Source: Palsa-506 sp963755815 (GTDB lineage: Bacteria; Actinomycetota; Actinomycetes; Streptosporangiales; Streptosporangiaceae). From it: a DNA stretch of 64,000 nt. The notes beneath the pieces were generated by a model. The model saw only the letters and a program-made list of their open reading frames with translations. It had not been told where the DNA came from and made no database searches. The translations under genes and the position numbers were made by a program. The number at the start of each line of letters is the position of its first letter. The first letter of the stretch is position 1. The DNA lies in assembly GCA_963755815.1 (NCBI GenBank), contig CAVWLF010000008.1, positions 1 to 64,000 on the forward strand. The letters are read 5' to 3'. Below are positions 9,777-17,258 of the stretch, piece by piece.

Positions 9777-9820
9777 CGTCCGGGCCGCGGCCGGTCCGCC
9801 GCAAAACTCGGGTCGAACCT

Positions 9821-9833
9821 AGGGTCACACCCT
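9821..9833. promoter_or_regulatory. Palindrome upstream of the MMPL unit (copy B)
   Basis: AGGGT-CAC-ACCCT, identical to 4670-4682 in copy A and at the same distance from the small ORF. Confidence 0.35.
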
Positions 9834-9870
9834 GGGGACGCGAAGGCATCGCCCGCGTTGACTAGCTGTC

Positions 9871-10047
9871 ATGGACACCTCACCAGCGCCGATGCAGGCG
9901 ATTCGGCTTCTCCTCGACATCAGCCGGACTACAGACCGGCGGATCGAGGGACGAATGCGCGCCGAAGGCACCGGCACCTGGCAGCCGTTTTCCGGCGTCC
10001 TCGAGCTGCTCAAAGTTCTTGAGGAAACATGCGCAGACCAGTACTAA
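9871..10047 (+). CDS. Small 58-aa protein of unknown function (copy B)
   Basis: Counterpart of 4720-4896 with one amino-acid change (Ala to Thr in the TGTWQPF segment) and two silent changes. Same length, same stop, same position before the MMPL gene. Two copies that keep the frame give weak support that it is translated; the copies may simply be too young to differ. Confidence 0.45.
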   Translation: MDTSPAPMQAIRLLLDISRTTDRRIEGRMRAEGTGTWQPFSGVLELLKVLEETCADQY

Positions 10048-10085
10048 GCGACCCTCGCAATGCCCCACAAAGGAAGGCGCCGGCC

Positions 10086-12350
10086 ATGAATACCAGGCCC
10101 CAAGGGATGACCGCCATGACCACGTCGGCGAATCACAAGAAGCCCGCCGGCCGTTCCGTATTCGAGCGATGGGGGCGCGCCGCATACCGGCGCAGACGGC
10201 TGATCCTCGTGATCGCCCTGCTGGTCGCGGTGGTCGGCGTCCTATGGGGAACGACAATTTTCGCCAAGGTACAGACCGCCGGCGGTTTCGACGCCCCGAA
10301 CAGCCAGAGCCAGCACGAAGCGAGCCTGGCCACATCGACGTTCGGCCGCGACGCCGGGGACGTGGTCGTGCTGTACTCCAGCAAGACCCTCACCACGGCA
10401 TCGCCGGCGTTCCGGTCCGCCGTGACTCACGCGCTGGCCGCGCTGCCGCACAGCAAGGTCGAGTCGTACGCCACCTACTGGTCGACCGGATCGCGGCAGT
10501 TCGTCAGCGTCAGCGGCCATCAGACCTACGCGGTGCTCGAGCTAGCCGGCGCCAGCGACACCGCGCGGCAAACCAGCTATGACGCGATCAAGACCGACCT
10601 GAGAGCGACGGGCCTGCGCAGCCAGGTCGGCGGGGTAGTGCCTACTGACGAGACGATCGACAAGCAGACCACCGCCAGCATCACCCGGGCCGAGGGCCTT
10701 TCCTTCCCGGTCCTGCTGATCCTGCTGCTGGTGATCTTCGGAAGCCTGACCGCGGCGAGCCTGCCGCTGGCGATCGGCGCGCTGGGGATCCTCGGCTCGT
10801 TTACCGCGCTGCGGCTGCTGACCATTTTCACCGGCGTGTCGGTGTTCTCCCTCAACATCACCACGATCCTGGGCCTGGGGCTGGGCATTGACTACGGGCT
10901 GTTCCTGGTCACCCGGTTCCGTGAGGAACTGCACCGCCAGGGCTCGGTAGAGGACGCGGTTGCCCGCACCGTCGCCACCGCCGGCCGCACCGTGCTGGTG
11001 TCCGGTGTCACTGTCGCGATCGTACTGGCCAGCCTGATGCTGTTCCCCGAGACGATCCTGCGCTCCATCGGCTATGGCGGCGTCGCCACCGTGCTCGTCG
11101 ACATGCTCGCCGCGCTGACCGTGCTGCCGGCGCTGCTGGCCGTCCTGGGCCCGAAGGTGAACTCGCTGCGGATCCGCCGCTCGGTACAGCGGCCGCCGGC
11201 CGCCGAGAACAGTGGCGGCTGGTACCGGCTGGCGCACAGCGTGATGCGCCGCCCGGTCCTGTACGCGATCCCGATCGTGGTGCTGCTGCTCGGCCTCGGA
11301 TCGCCGTTCCTGAAGGTCGCCTGGGGCGGCGTGGACGCCACGGTGCTGCCGTCCGCCGCCGGGCCGCGGGTAGTCACCGAGGCGCTGAACCGCGACTTCC
11401 CCGGCAACCCGACCGCCCCGATCGAGACGATCGTCCGGTTCCCCGGCCCGGTGGCCGGCTCACCGGCCCGCGCGGCCGGCCTGGCCGCGTACGTCAGCCG
11501 CCTGGATCACGTTCCCGGCATCACCGGCGCGCAGCCAACCGGCATCCGCGGCGACGTCGCCCGGGTCGACATGACTTACGCCCCCGGTCCTTATACGCCG
11601 CAGGCCCGGGCCATCGCCGGGCACGTCCGCGACGTGGCGGCACCTCCCGGCGCCACGGCATATACCGGCGGGCAGACCGCCGGGCTGGCCGATGAGCTGT
11701 CCAGCCTCGGCCACACGCTGCCGTGGATGGCACTGGCCGTCGTCCTGGCGACGTTCCTGCTGATGTTCCTCGCGTTCGGGTCGCTGGTCCTGCCGCTGCA
11801 GGCGATCGTGATGAACGTCCTGTCGCTGTCAGCGATGTTCGGGGTGGTGACCTGGATCTTCCAGGACGGGCACCTGTCCGGGCTGCTGGGCTTCACCCCG
11901 AACGGCACCATCAGCCCCACGATCCCGGTCCTGATGTTCGCGATCATGTTCGGGCTGTCCATGGACTACGAGGTGTTCCTGATCTCGCGGATCCGCGAGC
12001 GCTACGACCAGACCGGCGACAACACCGGGGCGATCGCGTCCGGACTGCAGCGCACCGGTGGCGTGATCACCAGCGCCGCGCTGCTGCTGGTCGTCGTGAT
12101 CGGCATGTTCTCCCTCTCCAGCATCACCTTCATCAAGCTGCTGGGCGTCGGCATGATCGTCGCCCTCATCCTCGACGCGACCCTGGTCAGGCTGCTGCTC
12201 GTCCCCGCAACCATGCGGCTGCTCGGCGACGCCAACTGGTGGGCCCCCGGGCCGCTGCGCCGCTTCTACGCCCGGCACGGCATCCGCGAAAACGACGCCC
12301 CCGCGCCAGGCGCAATCAGGGAACCCGCACCCGAGCCGGTCAGCACCTAG
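10086..12350 (+). CDS. MMPL family transporter (copy B)
   Basis: A 754-aa paralogue of 4935-7199 with the same two GxxxDY signatures and helix layout. I count about fourteen amino-acid differences, clustered in the first periplasmic loop (KTDLRATGLRSQVGG against KTDLSAAGLHSQVGG) and in the cytoplasmic tail after NWWAP. The membrane cores are almost identical. The same AAGGAAGG ribosome site precedes the ATG at 10086. The two pumps are either redundant (dosage) or beginning to diverge in the loop that usually contacts substrate or partner lipoproteins. Confidence 0.9.
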   Translation: MNTRPQGMTAMTTSANHKKPAGRSVFERWGRAAYRRRRLILVIALLVAVVGVLWGTTIFAKVQTAGGFDAPNSQSQHEASLATSTFGRDAGDVVVLYSSKTLTTASPAFRSAVTHALAALPHSKVESYATYWSTGSRQFVSVSGHQTYAVLELAGASDTARQTSYDAIKTDLRATGLRSQVGGVVPTDETIDKQTTASITRAEGLSFPVLLILLLVIFGSLTAASLPLAIGALGILGSFTALRLLTIFTGVSVFSLNITTILGLGLGIDYGLFLVTRFREELHRQGSVEDAVARTVATAGRTVLVSGVTVAIVLASLMLFPETILRSIGYGGVATVLVDMLAALTVLPALLAVLGPKVNSLRIRRSVQRPPAAENSGGWYRLAHSVMRRPVLYAIPIVVLLLGLGSPFLKVAWGGVDATVLPSAAGPRVVTEALNRDFPGNPTAPIETIVRFPGPVAGSPARAAGLAAYVSRLDHVPGITGAQPTGIRGDVARVDMTYAPGPYTPQARAIAGHVRDVAAPPGATAYTGGQTAGLADELSSLGHTLPWMALAVVLATFLLMFLAFGSLVLPLQAIVMNVLSLSAMFGVVTWIFQDGHLSGLLGFTPNGTISPTIPVLMFAIMFGLSMDYEVFLISRIRERYDQTGDNTGAIASGLQRTGGVITSAALLLVVVIGMFSLSSITFIKLLGVGMIVALILDATLVRLLLVPATMRLLGDANWWAPGPLRRFYARHGIRENDAPAPGAIREPAPEPVST

Positions 12351-12425
12351 CGGCGCATGGAGTGAGCCGCTGTACAGCAAAGTCAGCGCCAGGAGACGAC
12401 TGAAATGCAACGGAGGAACACAGAT

Positions 12426-13265
12426 ATGAACATGGACGCTACGACCTCGACGAGGCGCCCGCGATAAGCTACCTCACCCGTCCCGAAGGGCGCATCGGCT
12501 ATGACGTCGCGGGCGGTGGCGCCCTGGTCGTGCTCGTGCCCGGCATGGGCGACCTACAGGGCGGCCTATCGCTTCCTCGCCCCGGCCCTGCGCCGGGCGG
12601 GCTACGGGTCGCCTGCACTGACCTGCGCGGTCATGGTGACAGCGACGCCACGTTCTCGTCCTACGGTGATGCGGAAATCGCAGGCGATATCGGCGCGCTG
12701 ATCGAGGAACTCGGCGGCCCCGCAGTGATCGTCGGCAACTCCATGGCCGCCGGCTCGGCGGTAATCGCCGCCGCGCAGCGGCCAGAGCTCGTATCCGGCC
12801 TCGTGCTCCTCGGCCCATTCGTCCGCAACCCCACGGCGGGCGCCGTGCAGCGCGTGCTCCTGCGCGTGGCCATGGCCCCGCTGTGGGCGGCCATCTCCTG
12901 GAAGTCCTACCTGCCGAAGCTGTACGCGGGCCGGCGACCCGCTGACTTCGCCGAGTACCGCGATCAGGTCGTGGCCAGCCTGCACAAGCCAGGGCACTCG
13001 AAGAGCGTTCTCGCTGACCACGCGCACAAGTCACGCGGCCGCCGAGGCGCGGCTGACCGACGTCAAGGCTCCCGTCCTGGTTGTGATGGGGGAGCAGGAC
13101 CCTGATTTTCCGGATCCGCGCGCGGAAGCTGACTGGATCGCCACCGCGCTGAGCGGAGAGGTCGTCATGGTGCCCGAGGCCGGGCACTACCCGCAATCGC
13201 AACGACCCGACGTCACCACCAGCGCCGTCCAGCGCTTCGTGGAGGCGGTGCATAGCCGTGCCTGA
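12426..13265 (+). pseudogene. Alpha/beta hydrolase (copy B), broken by indels
   Basis: Counterpart of 7275-8117. After MNMDATTSTRRPR a small deletion leads to a TAA near 12463. A one-base insertion near 12556 (GACCTACAGG against GACCTCAGG) is compensated by a one-base loss near 12606. Another insertion near 13003 (TCGAAGAGCG against TCGAAAGCA) breaks the frame for good before the acid and His segments. Stretches such as DLRGHGDSD, GNSMAAGS and DPDFPDPRAEADW are still recognisable in separate frames. Neighbouring genes of the same copy are intact, which favours real decay over sequencing error. Confidence 0.85.
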
Positions 13266-13307
13266 ACCGGTCTCATCAAAGCCCAGACCGCCGAGGAGAT
13301 CGGCCGG

Positions 13308-13790
13308 GTGGACGAAACAGGGTTGCCGCATTCAGCGCAGCATTGCGGTACCGGCGCGGCGCCGACGACAGCTGGCAGCACCTCCGCCTGCGGCGCTGCG
13401 CGGCCGGACGGCACCGTCACGGGAACGCCGCGCCGCTGGCTTCGCCTGGAAGGCCTGGTACTGCTGGTCAGCTCGCTCATCGCCTACTCGGCCACCGGCC
13501 AGCCCTGGTGGCTCATCCCGCTGGCCCTGCTAGTTCCCGACATGCTCATGATCGGCTACCTTCGCGGCAATCGTCTCGGCGCACAGCTGTACAACCTCGC
13601 CCACAGCACCACCCTCCCGGCAGCGATGATCGGGCTCGGCTGGTGGCAGAGCAGACCCCTTGTCCTGGCCCTCGGCCTGATCTGGCTCGGCCACATCGGC
13701 TTTGACCGCCTCCTCGGCTACGGACTGAAGTACGACGATCGTTTCCAGCACACCCATCTTGGTCATCTTGGGTCGCCCGATGAGCGCTGA
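13308..13790 (+). CDS. DUF4260 family membrane protein (copy B)
   Basis: A 160-aa paralogue of 8161-8646. The first 35 residues are almost unrelated to copy A, whereas the membrane core (LRLEGLVLLVSSLIAYSA to LGHLGSPDER) is highly similar with conservative changes. The GTG start at 13308 has GAGGAG about 10 nt upstream. The preceding hydrolase gene is dead, so translation of this gene depends on its own start. Confidence 0.8.
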   Translation: MDETGLPHSAQHCGTGAAPTTAGSTSACGAARPDGTVTGTPRRWLRLEGLVLLVSSLIAYSATGQPWWLIPLALLVPDMLMIGYLRGNRLGAQLYNLAHSTTLPAAMIGLGWWQSRPLVLALGLIWLGHIGFDRLLGYGLKYDDRFQHTHLGHLGSPDER

Positions 13791-13898
13791 CTATCGCAGT
13801 GGACGGCAGCTCGCTGCGGCCGCGCGAGCAGATCTCGGACTCGACACACACACCTGCTCAGCGCGACGGTGGCCTACTAGCACTAACGGAAGGGAAGA

Positions 13899-14150
13899 AT
13901 GAACAGGACAGACGGCACCAAGGTGCTGGTACGCAGCGGGAACGGCCGGATGGTGGCCGGGATCTGCGCCGGAACAGCCGAGTACTTCGGCTGGGACCTG
14001 AACCTAGTCCGGGTGATCGTGGCGGTCGTTGCCGTCATCAGCGGCGGCGCCGGCGCCCTGGCCTACCTGGCGGCGTGGGCCATCATCCCGGCGGAGGGCC
14101 AGAAGTCCTCGATCGCCGAGGACCTGATCGCCAAGGGGACACCGAGATGA
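13899..14150 (+). CDS. PspC domain membrane protein (copy B)
   Basis: An 83-aa paralogue of 8765-9025 with the same MVAGICAGTAEYFGW motif and single long hydrophobic segment. It ends IAEDLIAKGTPR, and its TGA overlaps the ATG of the following MBL-fold gene (ATGA, 14147-14150), indicating translational coupling. GGAAGGGAAGA lies directly before the ATG. This C-terminus is probably the original one. Confidence 0.85.
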   Translation: MNRTDGTKVLVRSGNGRMVAGICAGTAEYFGWDLNLVRVIVAVVAVISGGAGALAYLAAWAIIPAEGQKSSIAEDLIAKGTPR

Positions 14151-15031
14151 ACATGACTGATCCGATCCGCCGGGTTTCGGTGCTGAGCACCGGCCAGGTG
14201 CAGATCCGCCCCGACCATGTCGCCTCAACCTGGCGCCCCACCGCCTGGTGGCTGCTCACGTCCCGGACCTGGACGCGGCCCCGGCCTATCAACGCCTACG
14301 TCATCGAGCACCGCGACGGCCTGGTGCTGTTCGACACCGGGCAGGACCGGGCGTCGGTCAATGAGGCGGACTACTTCCCCGGCGGAGCGGCCGGCTTCCT
14401 GTACGGCCGCCTGGCCCGGTTCGACATCAGCGCGCGGCAGACCCTCACTGCGGGACTGGACCAGCTCGGTTACGCAGTCAGCGACGTCCAGACCGCAGTC
14501 ATTTCCCATCTTCACCAGGACCACATCGGGGGCCTGGCGGAGCTGAGCCACGCTGACATCATCGTCAGCCAGGCCGAGTGGGACACGCTGTCACGCCCGC
14601 TGCCGGAGCTACGCGGGCTGATGCGCCGCCACATTGACCTGCCGGGCCTACGCTGGCGCCGCATCACCCCAGAACCGACCGAGGATCCCGGCCTGGCCCC
14701 GTTCCGGTCGGGTCACGATCTGTTCGGTGACGGCAGCCTCATCGTGCTGCCCACTCCCGGGCACACCCCCGGCTCGATCTCACTGCTCGTACGCCGGCCG
14801 GGCCAGCCGACGCTGATGATGGTCGGGGACGTAAGCTACGACGCCCACGTGCTGGAGGCCGGCCACGTGCCCGGCGTCGGGAACCGGCGCCACCTGCGGG
14901 AAGCCACCGCGATGGTGAACGAGATGCGCCAGCGCTATCCGGACTTGGCGATCCTGCCGGCTCATGATCCGGGAGCGGCTGCCCGCCTGGCCCAGGCCAC
15001 CGGCCAGGCCCCGAAACTGGCGAGCGCCTAG
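14147..15031 (+). CDS. MBL-fold hydrolase, N-acyl homoserine lactonase-like
   Basis: A 294-aa metallo-beta-lactamase-fold protein. The metal motif HLHQDHIGG (HxHxDH) is followed by the third His in LPTPGHTPGSIS, the Asp in VGDVSYD and a late His in PAHDPGA, the arrangement of AttM/AiiB-type lactonases. The N-terminal PINAYVIEHRDGLVLFDTGQ is also typical of that group. The ATG overlaps the PspC stop by four bases; the next gene starts 2 bp after its stop, so it lies inside one operon. A lactone-opening activity (quorum quenching or catabolic) is likely by family, but the substrate is not known. The open frame extends upstream to 13799 but that part is antiparallel to nothing useful and covers PspC in another frame. 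Confidence 0.82.
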   Translation: MNMTDPIRRVSVLSTGQVQIRPDHVASTWRPTAWWLLTSRTWTRPRPINAYVIEHRDGLVLFDTGQDRASVNEADYFPGGAAGFLYGRLARFDISARQTLTAGLDQLGYAVSDVQTAVISHLHQDHIGGLAELSHADIIVSQAEWDTLSRPLPELRGLMRRHIDLPGLRWRRITPEPTEDPGLAPFRSGHDLFGDGSLIVLPTPGHTPGSISLLVRRPGQPTLMMVGDVSYDAHVLEAGHVPGVGNRRHLREATAMVNEMRQRYPDLAILPAHDPGAAARLAQATGQAPKLASA

Positions 15032-15033
15032 CC

Positions 15034-16008
15034 ATGCCGGGCACCAAGATGGCGATCGACTCGCTCGAGGCAATCCCGGCCGGCGGCACTACGCAGTGGA
15101 TCCGCATCCGCGGGGCGAACGCGTCCAATCCGGTGCTCCTGCTGGTCCAGCAGGGCCCCGGCCTGCCGATGATCAACGAAGTGCGCCGCTTCGAGCGCCT
15201 CCTCGGGCTGGAACAGGACTTCACGGTCGTCTACTGGGACCAGCGCGGCTGCGGCCGCTCACTGCGGGACCGGCCCGACCGAGCGGGTGTCAGCCTGAAA
15301 CGGATGGTGACCGACACCGTGTCGCTCCTCGAATACCTCCGGGACAGATTCGGCGGGAAGACCTGCATCGCCGGGTTCTCTTTCGGAGCGACGCTCGCCG
15401 CGTTCGCTGCCGCGCAGCGGCCGGACCTCGTTGGGACGCTAGTGGCAACGGGGATGGACATCGACGGTGCCGCCGCCGCCCACGGCGCTTACGAGTTCGC
15501 GCTGCGCAAAGCGCGGCAGCGCGGCAACCGACGCGCGACCCGGCAGCTGGAGGCCATCGGGCCGCCGCCGCACCTGACCGCCAGACAATTCGGCACCCGG
15601 GTGCGCTGGGCGACCAATTTCGGCGGAGTAACCCGCAACCAGACCTATGCCGGCCTAGCCCGCGGACTGGTGTCCAGCCTGGTGCGCTCGTCCGATTATT
15701 CGGCCGGGGACGTCATGAGAACCATCCGCGGCATCACCGCGACGCAGGCCGCGCTGCTGCCGGACCTGGCCAGCATGGACCTGACCCGCAGCCTGCCCCG
15801 CCTCGACGTGCCCGTCGTCATGGTGCAGGGCCGCCATTACCAGGTGGCGCCCGGCGGATCGGCACAGCAATACGCCAGCTTCCTGCAGGCGCCCGGCAAG
15901 CAGCTGATCTGGTTCGAGAACTCAGCGCACACGCCGCACCTCGATGAGCCCGCCGAATTCCGGGACGTACTGCTGGGAGTCCGGAACAGCCAGCTGGCCA
16001 GCACATGA
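15034..16008 (+). CDS. Alpha/beta hydrolase, proline iminopeptidase-like (S33), with altered motifs
   Basis: A 324-aa protein with the proline-iminopeptidase hallmark WDQRGCGRS and nucleophile elbow GFSFGAT. Catalytic His is expected in ENSAHTPHLDEP. Two features are unusual: the HGGPG oxyanion motif reads QQGPG (LLVQQGPGLP), and where relatives have GRHD or GRYD for the catalytic acid this protein reads GRHYQVAP, with no Asp at that place. It may therefore be inactive as a peptidase or use another acid. It begins 2 bp after the MBL gene and is surely cotranscribed. The ATG lacks a strong ribosome site, consistent with coupling. Confidence 0.82.
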   Translation: MPGTKMAIDSLEAIPAGGTTQWIRIRGANASNPVLLLVQQGPGLPMINEVRRFERLLGLEQDFTVVYWDQRGCGRSLRDRPDRAGVSLKRMVTDTVSLLEYLRDRFGGKTCIAGFSFGATLAAFAAAQRPDLVGTLVATGMDIDGAAAAHGAYEFALRKARQRGNRRATRQLEAIGPPPHLTARQFGTRVRWATNFGGVTRNQTYAGLARGLVSSLVRSSDYSAGDVMRTIRGITATQAALLPDLASMDLTRSLPRLDVPVVMVQGRHYQVAPGGSAQQYASFLQAPGKQLIWFENSAHTPHLDEPAEFRDVLLGVRNSQLAST

Positions 16009-16083
16009 CACCGGGTTCCAGCGCCGCGCGCACAGCACCCATGAAGCGGACGGCACCAGAACCCTGACGATAAGGAGCTCGCG

Positions 16084-17148
16084 ATGCCAGACAACATCAC
16101 CCACGACAGCATTGGAACAATTGCCACGAACCAGCCGGGCTCGTGGATGCTCTACGGCGCCGCGGGCTACACCGGCGCCCTGATCGCACAGCACGCCCGC
16201 GACCGCGGTCACCGGCCCGTACTCGCCGGCCGCAGCGGGCCGGCTGTCACCACGCTGGCCGGGCACCTCGGCCTGCCGCACCGGGCAGTGGCCCTGGAGG
16301 ACCCAGCCGCGCTGACGGCCGCGCTGGACGGTGTGGATCTCGTACTCAACGCCGCCGGCCCGTTCCTGCACACGGCAGCCCCGCTCGCCGAAGCCTGCCT
16401 CCGGGCCGGAGTGCACTACCTCGACATCGGCAACGAGCTGCAGGTGTTCCGCACGCTTTACGGCCTGGACCAGCGTGCCCGGCAAGCCGGGATCACGATC
16501 ATGCCCGGCGCCGGGTTCGGCGTCGTCGCCACCAACTGCGTGGCCCGTTACGTCAGCGACGCAGTAGGCGGCGCGGCCATCCTCGAAGTTGCCACCCGGG
16601 CCGCCACCGCACAGCAAGGTCCGGGCGTCGCCGCGACCAGGCAAGAGAACATGCCTTACGGGGGGTGGATCCGGCAGGCGGGCCACCTCGAGCCGTGCCC
16701 GCTCGGCTCCGGAACCATAACGATCACGCTGCCGGACGGGCCCGGTCTCATCATGCCCCTGCCTACCGGTGACCTCGAGGCGGCGTTTCAGGCCACCCGC
16801 GCGGCCGATATCACGGCGTACGGCGCCGTGCCCGGTCCCCCCGCCGCCGGCGCAAAGGCCTCAGATCCATCAGCTGACCAGCGCCCGGCCTACCAATCAT
16901 TCGCGTGGGCACGAGCCACCGGCCCCGGCGGCGCCACCAGCGAAGCCTGGCTGCGAACCGGCGAGTCCTATGCCTTCACCGCCGTCGCCAGCATCCGGGC
17001 CGTGGAGCAAGTTCTGGCCCGATCCCTATCCGGGGCGTTCAGCCCGGCGGCAGCCTTTGGAGCCGACTTCGTCCTGACGATCCCGGGCACCAGCCGGACC
17101 GACACGATCCCCGCGGAAGCACCGCTGGCCGTAAGGAGCGCTGGCTGA
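16084..17148 (+). CDS. Saccharopine dehydrogenase-like NAD(P)-binding reductase
   Basis: A 354-aa protein with an N-terminal Rossmann fold (YGAAGYTGALIAQHARDRG) characteristic of the saccharopine dehydrogenase/trans-acting enoyl reductase family. Further family features are LVLNAAGPFLHTAAPLAEAC and HYLDIGNE. AAGGAG six bases before the ATG fixes the start. Members act as reductases in lipid or polyketide metabolism, but many have no known substrate. It follows the peptidase-like gene by 75 bp on the same strand and precedes an ABC exporter. Confidence 0.82.
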   Translation: MPDNITHDSIGTIATNQPGSWMLYGAAGYTGALIAQHARDRGHRPVLAGRSGPAVTTLAGHLGLPHRAVALEDPAALTAALDGVDLVLNAAGPFLHTAAPLAEACLRAGVHYLDIGNELQVFRTLYGLDQRARQAGITIMPGAGFGVVATNCVARYVSDAVGGAAILEVATRAATAQQGPGVAATRQENMPYGGWIRQAGHLEPCPLGSGTITITLPDGPGLIMPLPTGDLEAAFQATRAADITAYGAVPGPPAAGAKASDPSADQRPAYQSFAWARATGPGGATSEAWLRTGESYAFTAVASIRAVEQVLARSLSGAFSPAAAFGADFVLTIPGTSRTDTIPAEAPLAVRSAG

Positions 17149-17258
17149 GAAGGTCGTTGAAGCAGCCTGCGTGGAGCGCTGCGGAGGAGGCCGAAGGTGA
17201 AGTTGTGCGCAGGGGCCGAGGTTGATCCGGGCACGACGCCGGCGCGCCGGCGGGTGAC

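Larger units (their letters stand above)
9050..14135 (+). repeat. Direct tandem duplication, copy B (about 5.1 kb)
   Basis: Second copy of 3897-9001. Gene order is identical, but the alpha/beta hydrolase is broken by several indels and the DUF4260 N-terminal region has diverged strongly. Its right end runs into an MBL-fold gene through an ATGA overlap, which suggests that this end is the ancestral context and that copy A lost it at the junction. Confidence 0.9.

Noticed and set aside
3897..14135. Composite transposon as cause of the duplication
   Set aside because: No transposase, terminal inverted repeats or target-site duplication were found at any border.
13799..14146. Upstream extension of the MBL frame
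   Set aside because: Covers the PspC gene in the wrong frame; the ATG at 14147 with the ATGA overlap is the natural start.
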